Shown: piece after piece, positions 9,819-18,185 of the stretch
Numbering within the stretch: position 1 is the first letter of the stretch
How the letters are laid out: each line of letters starts with the position of its first letter
NCBI GenBank assembly: GCA_965200885.1
Contig: OZ241737.1
Coordinates: 1,736,001 to 1,800,000, forward strand
From: MPNP01 sp026710155
GTDB lineage: Bacteria; Pseudomonadota; Alphaproteobacteria; Rhodobacterales; Rhodobacteraceae
Reading direction: 5' to 3'
Length of the DNA: 64,000 nucleotides
Translations under genes and position numbers: made by a program
The notes under the pieces: generated by a model
What the model saw: only the letters and a program-made list of their open reading frames with translations
Database searches by the model: none
Told to the model about the DNA's origin: nothing

Positions 9819-10079
9819 ACGATTTTGGCTTCTGAAATGCAGGTGAAAATAGCCGCTCTGTCCAGATCATGGACCCAATCTTGTTTTGTCTTCCCTTAAA
9901 ATTGCTACTCTTAAAAGGCAGTTCTTGCTAATTGTGAAAATCGGATATTTCATTAAAAAAAACTCAACTCCTCAATGGTAGGCTGATTAAGATTTGCTTA
10001 AATTCAAATTGATAATTATGTAAAATAATCCAAAGTCATTTTATCAACCCAATTTGATTGCCTTGAATTGAAAGTACCC

Positions 10080-11543
10080 ATGAATAGTCCCACCGGTAAA
10101 TATCAGGTATTGGCTCGAAAATACCGGCCGACAAGATTTTCTGAGGTGATTGGCCAGGATGCCCTGGTAAGGGTAATCGAGAATTCATTCCAATCAGGCA
10201 GGATCGCTCAGGCCTTTATTCTGACAGGGGTAAGGGGTGTTGGAAAAACGACAACTGCCCGATTGCTGGCCAAAGGCATGAATTGCATAGGCAAGGACGG
10301 TCAAGGGACAGTTACTACCGAACCTTGTAATGAATGCATCCATTGCATTGCCATCGCTAATGGCAATCACATGGATGTTCTTGAAATGGATGCTGCATCC
10401 AGGACAGGTGTCAATGATATCAGGGAATTGCTTGATACCGTCCAGTATCAGCCAAATACTGCAAGATACAAGGTCTATATCATTGATGAAGTACACATGC
10501 TCTCAAGAAGTGCGTTTAATGCCCTCTTGAAGACACTGGAAGAACCACCTGAGCATGTGGTATTCATTTTTGCAACAACCGAAATTCGTATGGTGCCGGT
10601 TACGATTTTATCACGGTGTCAAAGATTTGATCTGCGAAGGATAGAACCCCATGTATTGATAAAACATCTTCAATCGATTGCCGAGCAGGAAGGTGCCAGG
10701 GTAGATGAGGATGCCATGAAACTCCTTGTCAGAGCTGCCGAGGGATCAGTTCGTGATGGAATCAGTCTTCTGGATCAGGCAATTTCCTTTTCTGAAGGGC
10801 ACATAACCGCAGAGGTTGCCAGGAATATGCTCGGGCTCGTTGACAAGGGCAGAATTCTGGATTTGGCCGAAGTGATATTCAGGGGAGATGCTGCCGGTGC
10901 CTTGGAGGAATTGAAGGCACAGTACAATGATGGTGCTGCCCCCCAAACCATTTTGATGGACCTTTCGGAAACCATTCACTTTCTTTCTGTCGTCAAGATC
11001 AATGCCAAAACCCTTGATGACCCAACCTTGTCTCCGGAAGAGAAATCCAGAGGCTTGGAATTGAGTTCAAAACTTTCATTTCCAGTTTTGCATCGTGCCT
11101 GGCAAATGGTGCTGAAAATATTGCAGGAATTGTCCTGTTCACCTGATCACATGATGGCAGCAGAAATGGCCATGATCAGGTTGACCCATGTCGCAGAATT
11201 ACCTACGCCACATGAAATGGTTAAAAGATTTTCCACCAAGATGGGCGACCAAACCGCCAAGGAAGCTGGAAATCCTCCTGAAGAAAAAATTCCAGTTGAA
11301 AAGGTTCCAGTAGAAAGAAGGGAATCGCCACCATCTGATAAAAGCAAGGATGAAGAAAATATACAAAAATCTGCTGCCGAACCTAAAACTGATTTGAGAG
11401 AACCACCTGAAACCAATTACATTCAAGCAAATGATCAAGAGCAACAGATCTCAAACGAAAATCCGAAACAAAAAGGGTTTAAAGACAATAAACTGGTAGC
11501 CAGTGTATTCGAGGCTTTTCCAGAAGCGAAATTGGTAAAATAA
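10080..11543 (+). CDS. dnaX: DNA polymerase III subunits gamma/tau
   Basis: Clamp-loader ATPase of the replicase. Walker A GVRGVGKTT is near residue 45, zinc-binding cysteines (CIGKDG...CNEC-IHC) around 68-90, DEVHMLS (Walker B) near 140 and the sensor 1 FIFATTE near 170. Domain III follows to about 370, then a charged low-complexity linker and a short conserved C-terminus (ASVFEAFPEAKLVK). At about 487 aa it is shorter than many DnaX proteins because the linker and tau-specific part are brief. ATG 10080 is preferred over an in-frame TTG four codons earlier. First gene of dnaX-ybaB-recR. Confidence 0.94.
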   Translation: MNSPTGKYQVLARKYRPTRFSEVIGQDALVRVIENSFQSGRIAQAFILTGVRGVGKTTTARLLAKGMNCIGKDGQGTVTTEPCNECIHCIAIANGNHMDVLEMDAASRTGVNDIRELLDTVQYQPNTARYKVYIIDEVHMLSRSAFNALLKTLEEPPEHVVFIFATTEIRMVPVTILSRCQRFDLRRIEPHVLIKHLQSIAEQEGARVDEDAMKLLVRAAEGSVRDGISLLDQAISFSEGHITAEVARNMLGLVDKGRILDLAEVIFRGDAAGALEELKAQYNDGAAPQTILMDLSETIHFLSVVKINAKTLDDPTLSPEEKSRGLELSSKLSFPVLHRAWQMVLKILQELSCSPDHMMAAEMAMIRLTHVAELPTPHEMVKRFSTKMGDQTAKEAGNPPEEKIPVEKVPVERRESPPSDKSKDEENIQKSAAEPKTDLREPPETNYIQANDQEQQISNENPKQKGFKDNKLVASVFEAFPEAKLVK

Positions 11544-11581
11544 TTTATAGCATTCCAAAAGAAACAAACGAAGGAAAAGGT

Positions 11582-11926
11582 ATGATTCCAGATAAATTCA
11601 ACCCAATGAAAATTGCAGAGCTGGCCAAGGCGGGCAAGGAATTGAAAAACGAATTGCTTCTTGCCAACAAGGAAATTGAAGAAATGGTGATTATGGCAGA
11701 AAGTACCTGTCAAACTGTCAGGGTACTTTGCAACGGCAATGGAATGATATACGAGGTGATTTTCGATCAGGACAGTTTGAATTCCGACACTGATATCGAT
11801 TTGTCCAAGGCCACTACGGAAGCAATAAAGAAGGTACAATCCGAAGCAGTGGTAATTTCAGCTGAAAGAAGGAGAAAAGTAACCGAGAAAGTGGGACTTC
11901 CTTCGGATTTCAACTTTAACATTTAA
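11582..11926 (+). CDS. ybaB: Nucleoid-associated protein, YbaB/EbfC family
   Basis: Small DNA-binding dimer, 114 aa, cytosol/nucleoid. Typical features: a helical N-terminus (NPMKIAELAKAGKELKNEL), a central beta region with GNGMIYEVIFDQ, and a C-terminal helix. The Shine-Dalgarno sequence AAGGAAAAGG precedes the ATG. It lies between dnaX and recR as in most bacteria; its stop overlaps the recR start (TAATG). Confidence 0.92.
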   Translation: MIPDKFNPMKIAELAKAGKELKNELLLANKEIEEMVIMAESTCQTVRVLCNGNGMIYEVIFDQDSLNSDTDIDLSKATTEAIKKVQSEAVVISAERRRKVTEKVGLPSDFNFNI

Positions 11927-12522
11927 TGGCACGCAAGAACGAAATCCAAATACTTGTCGATCAATTCGCAAGGCTACCGGGACTCGGTCCGAAATCCTCA
12001 AAGCGGATTGTACTGCATCTTATCAAGAACAGGACTCAACTGCTTGAACCAATGGTCAAGATGTTGGAGAACTTTACTGAAATCATCGATCATTGCCAGA
12101 TTTGCGGTAACGTGACCCTGCATTCCAAATGTGACATTTGCAGTGATGAGAATCGCCAGAAAAATGTGATTTGTGTTGTGGAATCCGTTATTGATTTATG
12201 GGCCCTGGAGAAAACGGAAATCTACCGAGGCCACTATCATGTTCTTGGTGGGGTCCTTTCAATCTTCGAGGGTATTGGACCTGAGGAACTTGGTATTCCC
12301 CAACTGGTAAACAGAATCAAGCATGAGGCAATCTCGGAAGTGATTCTGGCCATGAATGCAACTGTACCCGGACAATCAACAACCCACTTTATCGTGGAAC
12401 AATTGGAAGGTTTGGATATAAAAATCACAACCCTTGGGAGGGGCATTCCTTCGGGTGGCGAATTGGATTATCTTGATTCCACCACCATAACCTCGGCACT
12501 CAATGCCCGACAGGAATACTGA
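11926..12522 (+). CDS. recR: Recombination mediator RecR
   Basis: Works with RecF and RecO to load RecA on SSB-coated gaps. A helix-hairpin-helix lies at the N-terminus (LPGLGPKSSKRIVLHL, residues 18-33), the zinc finger at 57-72 (CQICGNVTLHSKCDIC), and a Toprim domain follows with VVESVIDLWALE and the RecR motif near 170 (LGRGIPSGGELDYLD). 198 aa, normal length. The start overlaps the ybaB stop by one base. Confidence 0.95.
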   Translation: MARKNEIQILVDQFARLPGLGPKSSKRIVLHLIKNRTQLLEPMVKMLENFTEIIDHCQICGNVTLHSKCDICSDENRQKNVICVVESVIDLWALEKTEIYRGHYHVLGGVLSIFEGIGPEELGIPQLVNRIKHEAISEVILAMNATVPGQSTTHFIVEQLEGLDIKITTLGRGIPSGGELDYLDSTTITSALNARQEY

Positions 12523-12563
12523 TGTTATTCTGATCTCGCTTTTGTTGCAATTTAAAAGTACAA

Positions 12564-13454
12564 ATGACGCAAATCAATTCAGAGCAAAAAAAGCGGTTGG
12601 CAAGTGAATGGTTTGCCGACCTATCTAACCAGATATGTGAATGTTTTGAAACATTGGAAAGGGAACTTCACGCGCCGAAAGGGTTTGCGGTTGAACCAGG
12701 TAGTTTTATTCGACAGGAAACAACAAGAACAGCCATCAATGAAAGTGATGCCGGAGGTGGTATCATGTCCAAGATGGTAACTGGCAAGGTCTTTGAAAAG
12801 GTTGGTGTCAATGTTTCAACCGTTTATGGAAATCTTTCTCCCAAGATGAGTGAGGCACTCAAGAAAAGAAAAAAAATTGAGGATGGGGAATCTGGCTTTT
12901 GGGCCAGTGGGATATCACTCGTCGCCCATCTGAACCACCCTCGGGTACCAGCTGTTCACTTCAATACACGGATGTTCGTGACTGAAAAGAAAACCTGGTT
13001 TGGTGGGGGTACGGATTTAAATCCGTGTATCGAATATCCTGAGGATACAAAGCTGTTCCACTCTTCCCTCAAGGAAACCTGCGATCAACATGATCCAGAT
13101 TACTATGAAGAGTTCAGTGATTGGGCTGACAGGTATTTTTATATTCCACATAGAAAAAGGACCAGAGGAGTAGGTGGAATCTTTTTTGATGATTTGGATA
13201 CAGGTAACTGGGTAAATGACTTTGAGTTTGTCATGGATGTAGGAAAAACCTTTATAAGCGTTTATCCGGAGATTGTAACCTTGCGACAAAAAGAGACCTG
13301 GACCGAGGATGACAGGGAAAAACAATTGCTTCACAGGGGGTTATATACCGAATTCAATCTGATTTATGATCGGGGAACAAAATTTGGCCTTGAATCAGGG
13401 CATTATCCAGATGCTGTACTGATGAGTTTGCCACCACTTGCCAAATGGAAATGA
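12564..13454 (+). CDS. hemF: Oxygen-dependent coproporphyrinogen III oxidase
   Basis: Converts coproporphyrinogen III to protoporphyrinogen IX with O2 in haem synthesis. Conserved blocks: VNVSTVYG (about 92-99), HFNTRMFVT and WFGGGTDLNP (about 131-153), and RGVGGIFFDDL (about 212-222). 296 aa, complete. It converges with hemE. Its presence implies haem production in oxygen. Confidence 0.95.
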   Translation: MTQINSEQKKRLASEWFADLSNQICECFETLERELHAPKGFAVEPGSFIRQETTRTAINESDAGGGIMSKMVTGKVFEKVGVNVSTVYGNLSPKMSEALKKRKKIEDGESGFWASGISLVAHLNHPRVPAVHFNTRMFVTEKKTWFGGGTDLNPCIEYPEDTKLFHSSLKETCDQHDPDYYEEFSDWADRYFYIPHRKRTRGVGGIFFDDLDTGNWVNDFEFVMDVGKTFISVYPEIVTLRQKETWTEDDREKQLLHRGLYTEFNLIYDRGTKFGLESGHYPDAVLMSLPPLAKWK

Positions 13455-13477
13455 CCTGCTTGAGAGAGGAACGGCGT

Positions 13478-14515
13478 TTAAATTTCTCGTATCAGTTTTA
13501 CCAGCTTTTGCACATGCTGGATGGGTGTGTTTGGCAGGATACCATGTCCAAGGTTGAAAATGTGAGGAAAATTGTAGCAGGACTCAAGAATGTTCAGGGT
13601 TTCGCTTTCCAGCCTTTCCTTACCACCTACAAGTGTCTTGGGATTCAGATTACCCTGGATACAGTTTACGAAAGGTAAAAATCTGTCCACAATATCCAGG
13701 CTGACATTCTGATCCAGCGCCAAGCAATCAACATTCTGATTCGAGACAAACCCTGGAAATTTCATTCCCGATCCCTTGGGAAAAGCGATAATTGGGATAT
13801 GGGGAAACCTGTGCTTTAGGGTAGTGATTATATGAGCATTTGGTTTGGTCACATAATTGTCAAAAAAAAGTCCCTCCAGCGAGCCTGCCCAGCTGTCAAA
13901 TAGTTTTACCACTTCCACACCGGCCTCTATCTGTCGGGTTAGATACTCGATTGTAGCATCAGTGAGAAGTGAAATGATTTGATCAAACAGTTCAGGATTC
14001 CGAACCATGAATTCCTTGGAGGTTACCTGTCCCGTTTCTCCCTTACCGGCAATGAGGTAGGTGGCTACGGTCCAGGGTGAACCGGCAAAGCCAATCAGGG
14101 TTACCTGTGGAGGTAATTTTGACAAAATTCTTTCAATGGTTTCATAGACAGGATTCAGTGTTTCATGTATTTCCTCTTTATCCTTCAGCCGATAAATCTG
14201 TTCCTGGGTTTGTATTGGGGACAGACGAGGTCCAACATTCTCCACAAAGTTGACATCAACCCCCAAGGCATGGGGTAATAAAAGAATGTCAGCGAACAAT
14301 ATGGCACCATCAAATCCAAATCGGGTTATTGGTTGCAAGGTAACTTTGCTGGCCAGTTCGGGGTTGTAACAGAGGGAAAGAAAGTCCTTGGCCTGGCTGC
14401 GCAAGGTCCTATATTCAGGTAGGTATCTGCCGGCTTGTCTCATCAGCCAGATTGGTGGTGGGTTCAGATTCTCACCTGCAAGAACCCTGAGCAGTGGTTT
14501 GTGAATATTGTTCAT
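13478..14515 (-). CDS. hemE: Uroporphyrinogen decarboxylase
   Basis: Decarboxylates uroporphyrinogen III to coproporphyrinogen III; cytosolic. The N-terminal substrate loop PPIWLMRQAGRYLPEYR (about 20-36) and the FADILLLPHALG and GFAGSPWT motifs are present. 345 aa, full length. It is divergent from hemC, so this stretch collects three steps of haem synthesis. Confidence 0.96.
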   Translation of the reverse strand: MNNIHKPLLRVLAGENLNPPPIWLMRQAGRYLPEYRTLRSQAKDFLSLCYNPELASKVTLQPITRFGFDGAILFADILLLPHALGVDVNFVENVGPRLSPIQTQEQIYRLKDKEEIHETLNPVYETIERILSKLPPQVTLIGFAGSPWTVATYLIAGKGETGQVTSKEFMVRNPELFDQIISLLTDATIEYLTRQIEAGVEVVKLFDSWAGSLEGLFFDNYVTKPNAHIITTLKHRFPHIPIIAFPKGSGMKFPGFVSNQNVDCLALDQNVSLDIVDRFLPFVNCIQGNLNPKTLVGGKERLESETLNILESCYNFPHIFNLGHGILPNTPIQHVQKLVKLIREI

Positions 14516-14682
14516 TTAGCCTAAAAGAGCATTTGGTACGTTGTTTCTTGGAATGGTTTCTGTTCAAGTGGAACAAAATGTAAACAAATTCACGCTTGAT
14601 AATGAATTTGCATTCCTTCTTTGAAGATTAAGTTATTGCTGAGGTTCAATCAATTTTACAAAATCAGAAATAAAATCAAGTA

Positions 14683-15591
14683 ATGAACAAGATAAAATCA
14701 CAAATCAGAATTGGGTCAAGGGGTTCCAGATTGGCCTTACTTCAAGCTGGAGAAGTAAAAAAGTTGCTCCTGGAAAATCTGGACTGGGAGGAAGACAGGA
14801 TAGAGATTTTTACCATCAAAACACTTGGTGACAAGATTACTGACAGACCCTTCCGGGAGTTGGAAGGCAAGGGAGTGTTTTGTAGTGAAATCGAGAATGA
14901 AATAATCGCTGGTAACATTGATATTGGTGTTCATTCTTTGAAGGATATGCCATTTGAACAACCCGAAGGCCTTTACATGGCTGGTTTTCTTAAACGTGAA
15001 AACCCGCTTGATGTACTGATATCAAGAAAGGGTGAAACCATAGAATCCCTGTCGGCAGGACTCAAAATTGGCACTTCAAGCATCCGACGGCAAAAACAAA
15101 TTTTAAATGCCAATCCAGAAGTTGAGTTTGTGGAAATCAGGGGCAATATAGATTCTCGCATTGGAAAATGGAAAACTGGTTATGTTGATGGCATTGTTCT
15201 TGCTGCAGCCGGATTGAACAGAATGGGCATTTGGGACATCCCCAGATACGAAATCCCAGTTGAAACATGCCTGCCAGCGCCATCTCAAGGAGTTATTTGT
15301 CTAGAAACTCATAAAGATGAAGAATGGCTAAATTCACTCATAGAAGGTATTTCGCACAACCTGACCAAAATTCAGGCAACGACCGAAAGGTATTTCCTTG
15401 ATACATTGGAAGGTTCTTGTGAATTGCCAGTTGGTGCCCTGGCTGAAATCAAGGGGGAGGATATAACCCTGACAGGTGAGTTTTTTTCAGAAAGTAAAGG
15501 TGAGTTGTTGAGGGGAATGAAAACGGCTCCAATTGCTTCCCATTTGGATTTGGGAAGGGAGTTGGCAGAATCCCTTCTTTCCAGGGAATAG
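14683..15591 (+). CDS. hemC: Hydroxymethylbilane synthase (porphobilinogen deaminase)
   Basis: Assembles four porphobilinogen units into hydroxymethylbilane. Conserved: IGSRGSRLALLQAGEV at the N-terminus, GVHSLKDMPFEQPEG near 86, RRQKQILNANP near 137, APSQGVICLE near 203, and the dipyrromethane cofactor cysteine in EGSCELPVGA near 245. 302 aa, complete. Its last ~100 bases lie in a 375-bp segment that is repeated 2257 bp downstream; this first copy is the intact gene. Confidence 0.95.
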   Translation: MNKIKSQIRIGSRGSRLALLQAGEVKKLLLENLDWEEDRIEIFTIKTLGDKITDRPFRELEGKGVFCSEIENEIIAGNIDIGVHSLKDMPFEQPEGLYMAGFLKRENPLDVLISRKGETIESLSAGLKIGTSSIRRQKQILNANPEVEFVEIRGNIDSRIGKWKTGYVDGIVLAAAGLNRMGIWDIPRYEIPVETCLPAPSQGVICLETHKDEEWLNSLIEGISHNLTKIQATTERYFLDTLEGSCELPVGALAEIKGEDITLTGEFFSESKGELLRGMKTAPIASHLDLGRELAESLLSRE

Positions 15592-15864
15592 GTTGTCATC
15601 GGCATTGTTGGAAATTGCCGGGAAGTTCCATTTCATTCAGCAATTCGGCAAACTGGGCACCATGCATGTCCCTGTCAAGCCGGCTTCCCTGGATATGGGT
15701 GCGTGGAAAACTGATTTTTATTACATTTAAATCAGGCACCTCGAAAATTTCGAACCTGTGTTTTTCCACATTGTAGAGGTGGGCGAGGGTGTCACCATCC
15801 AATAGTCCAAGTACTCGCTTGAGATTGGTTTGGTTCCTGCAAAAAACATCAACGGTTACCGTGA
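15490..15864 (+). repeat. 375-bp direct repeat, copy 1
   Basis: Covers the 3' end of hemC and most of a truncated DUF4387 gene. The second copy is at 17747-18121, offset exactly 2257 bp; I noticed one mismatch (15496 A against 17753 T). Confidence 0.9.
15596..15864 (-). pseudogene. Truncated DUF4387 gene copy
   Basis: C-terminal part of the DUF4387 protein that is intact at 17853-18185, from VTVDVFCRNQT to the end. The first ~20 codons are replaced by unrelated sequence at 15865 where the repeat ends, so the gene has lost its own start and upstream AtuA partner. Confidence 0.85.
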
Positions 15865-15866
15865 TG

Positions 15867-15884
15867 TTTTTTTTCAGAATGGCA
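15867..15884 (+). repeat. 18-nt motif shared with 53278-53295
   Basis: TTTTTTTTCAGAATGGCA occurs here, right after repeat copy 1, and again at 53278-53295. At the second site it is followed directly by the 20-nt repeat that here lies at the opposite end of the insertion (17731-17750). Confidence 0.75.
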
Positions 15885-15970
15885 GGGCATCCCCGCACCC
15901 TTTTCCTTGATACAATAAATCGGTGAATGCCAGAATCGAGCCGAAGTATCCAAAATCGGACACTAACAGT

Positions 15971-16681
15971 TCAGAGTCGAATTTCACCACTACCTCCAGC
16001 GGTATCGAAAAATGCGGGAACTCGACTGTGGTGCTCGATCCAGGTCCGAGTCATCGGCGAGATCCATCCGGCGATCTTTAGGATGAGTTCATGTTCTTCA
16101 TCCAAATTCCTCAAGAATATCGGTTCATGGTGGGCAATCCGGTTGCGGAACTTCTGCAATGTGTTCAATGGCACTTGGGCATTACTGCGGCTCAGCCTGT
16201 CGCAATATGGGAAGGTTCTACGCAGTGCCGGGCGCCAGAGCGTCATCTCGTAGTCGGCCCCACTGCCCCCACGGCCTAGTAACGAAACCCAGAATCCGAA
16301 CGACAACGCTGCCACGACCCGGTGCGGTTCGTCGCCATGCCCCTCTCCCGGACCGCTTTTGGCATGTGAGATTCGTTCCAAGGCCCTAGTGTTGAGACCC
16401 GCTCGATCGTTGTCGTACCAAGCATCTCCGTATCTTTCACCGAGCCTGCGGTTCATGGCGTTTCGCAGTGTGACCTCCAGGGTCTGCAAGGGTTCGTAGA
16501 ACGCAGCGCTGACTGCAGTATTCCAGACATGGAGCCGGACCGCCTTTTCCCTGTCTCCACCGGTAGCATCGAGATAGGTGCCGAGGCGTTCACGTGAGAG
16601 GGAAACCTCGAGATCGTCGAGAATTTCATCTGTGTAGAAGAAGTTGTTGACTTCTGGGTGGCCGCCTGCTATATTTACCAT
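15971..16681 (-). CDS. Abi-like (abortive infection) family protein
   Basis: 236 aa, cytosolic. It resembles Abi-like (Abi_2-type) proteins: LEVTLRNAMNRRLGERYG near residue 75, LSFGFWVSLLGRG near 130, and FRNRIAHHEPIF near 188, which has the R-N-x-x-x-H arrangement of HEPN RNase sites. Such proteins usually protect against phage by killing or arresting the cell. Base composition is clearly GC-richer than the haem genes beside it, suggesting transfer. It lies in an insertion between two 375-bp direct repeats, with no visible antitoxin. Start ATG 16681 is the longest choice. Confidence 0.7.
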   Translation of the reverse strand: MVNIAGGHPEVNNFFYTDEILDDLEVSLSRERLGTYLDATGGDREKAVRLHVWNTAVSAAFYEPLQTLEVTLRNAMNRRLGERYGDAWYDNDRAGLNTRALERISHAKSGPGEGHGDEPHRVVAALSFGFWVSLLGRGGSGADYEMTLWRPALRRTFPYCDRLSRSNAQVPLNTLQKFRNRIAHHEPIFLRNLDEEHELILKIAGWISPMTRTWIEHHSRVPAFFDTAGGSGEIRL

Positions 16682-16938
16682 GGACGCCCTGGGATCGCCT
16701 CTGCCAGCAGGTATGCGCCCGGGGTTTGTATTTGCCTACCGGACCCAGTCATGATGGTTTGGCCATGCAGAATATTTGGTTTCGGCGATATCCTCGCCTA
16801 GTGTACTTTTCCTGCCCTGTGAATGATCGATGCCTTCCTGTTGTCGGAAAGTACATATTTCGACTTCCATTTTTGTTGTTTGATACTTCAATTAGTGCCA
16901 TCTCGACACTGTAAATCGGTTCATGCATGGATTTTCCC

Positions 16939-17478
16939 TTACAATTGCATCATTCCATATATCGCACTGAAAACGCCAGCCAGGAAGCATGTAACGGTTA
17001 TTACAAAGACAATAATACCAAGGTTGGTATAACAGGAAACCCTCTTGTAAGCCTTGTCCCTTATTGAGCTGTGCTTTTCAATTTTCTTCCTGATAATGGT
17101 TTCATCTTTAGAGTGGTAGAATGATTCTTGAACTGTCAACAGTCTAACTTGATGTTCATTTAACAATCCCTCCCCTGACTTATTCGTTACATAATAAGCA
17201 AGGTAGTTGGTCACGGCTGCCAACAATATTCCCAAAGCAAACAGGCATGCTGGCCAAATCATGATGGATCGGTCTAAATCCCTATCTGGCAATAGTTCAA
17301 TGATTGCCGGGATAGCAACTAGACCACCGGCATTCAGCAGGTAACAATACCTTATTGCAATGGAGACAAATTCTGTTGCCGCTCTATCGGCATAGTCAAA
17401 ATACCGCTCTAAAGGTTCGATGGCGACCCTGTATTCATCCAGAAATTCTGCTCTATTGGGTTGTTCTGATTGCAACAC
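16939..17478 (-). CDS. Hypothetical membrane protein
   Basis: 179 aa, not recognised. It has a soluble acidic N-terminus of about 40 residues, two adjacent membrane helices (about 50-68 and 73-97), a charged cytosolic stretch with KKIEKHSSIRDKAYKRV, and a third helix at about 150-176. It shares the repeat-bounded insertion with the Abi-like gene, 257 bp away on the same strand. Small membrane proteins next to abortive-infection genes can be effectors, but nothing here proves that. Confidence 0.55.
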   Translation of the reverse strand: MLQSEQPNRAEFLDEYRVAIEPLERYFDYADRAATEFVSIAIRYCYLLNAGGLVAIPAIIELLPDRDLDRSIMIWPACLFALGILLAAVTNYLAYYVTNKSGEGLLNEHQVRLLTVQESFYHSKDETIIRKKIEKHSSIRDKAYKRVSCYTNLGIIVFVITVTCFLAGVFSAIYGMMQL

Positions 17479-17682
17479 TTCAATTCATACCCTTTGAAAA
17501 ATGGATTTTATTGTTTGCGACAGATAGGTTCCAGCAAATTCCCTTTCAATAAAACATACCATTGCCTTGACCTGAAAATCGCCTACAGCTGGAGTTTATT
17601 CTAGTCAGTGGCTATAGAGGGGAATAGTTTTGACCTAGGAAGAATGGGAAGCCAAATTTGATGAAAAAAAAGTGGAGTAGCA

Positions 17683-17751
17683 CCCTTTTTTGGGCATCAA
17701 CTCCCATGAACAGGGAGTTTCAGCAAAAAAAAATGTCTGAAGTCAAGAAAG
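17683..17751 (+). repeat. Element end homologous to 49.99-50.06 kb (inverted there)
   Basis: About 70 bp resembling the complement of 49991-50060: CCTTTTTTGGGCATC, then a stem-loop ACTCCC-atgaaca-GGGAGT, then CAGCAAAAA and AAATGTCTGAAGTCAAGAAA (17731-17750). It sits at the right edge of the insertion, directly before repeat copy 2. Confidence 0.75.
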
Positions 17752-18121
17752 TTAAGGTGAGTTGTTGAGGGGAATGAAAACGGCTCCAATTGCTTCCCAT
17801 TTGGATTTGGGAAGGGAGTTGGCAGAATCCCTTCTTTCCAGGGAATAGGTTGTCATCGGCATTGTTGGAAATTGCCGGGAAGTTCCATTTCATTCAGCAA
17901 TTCGGCAAACTGGGCACCATGCATGTCCCTGTCAAGCCGGCTTCCCTGGATATGGGTGCGTGGAAAACTGATTTTTATTACATTTAAATCAGGCACCTCG
18001 AAAATTTCGAACCTGTGTTTTTCCACATTGTAGAGGTGGGCGAGGGTGTCACCATCCAATAGTCCAAGTACTCGCTTGAGATTGGTTTGGTTCCTGCAAA
18101 AAACATCAACGGTTACCGTGA
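17747..18121 (+). repeat. 375-bp direct repeat, copy 2
   Basis: Second copy of 15490-15864. Here the hemC part is a 3' fragment without its gene and the DUF4387 part continues into the intact gene. Confidence 0.9.
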
Positions 18122-18185
18122 ATGGACCGGCATTTTTAGACCGGATTTTGAGGACCTTGTCACGAAGTTTAAGCATTTGCTTCAA
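17853..18185 (-). CDS. DUF4387 family protein (AtuA-associated)
   Basis: 110 aa, small soluble protein. DUF4387 features: RSKNAGPF near the N-terminus, then IKISFPR and the strongly conserved QGSRLDRDMHGAQ near 85. DUF4387 commonly sits next to AtuA-type proteins or is fused to them as a C-terminal domain. It overlaps the upstream AtuA-like gene by 17 bp. Most of it lies in the 375-bp repeat; this is the intact copy. Confidence 0.82.
   Translation of the reverse strand: MKQMLKLRDKVLKIRSKNAGPFTVTVDVFCRNQTNLKRVLGLLDGDTLAHLYNVEKHRFEIFEVPDLNVIKISFPRTHIQGSRLDRDMHGAQFAELLNEMELPGNFQQCR

Noticed and set aside
15927..16389. Plus-strand frames across the Abi-like gene
   Set aside because: They are antisense shadows of a GC-rich gene whose minus-strand frame has the family motifs.
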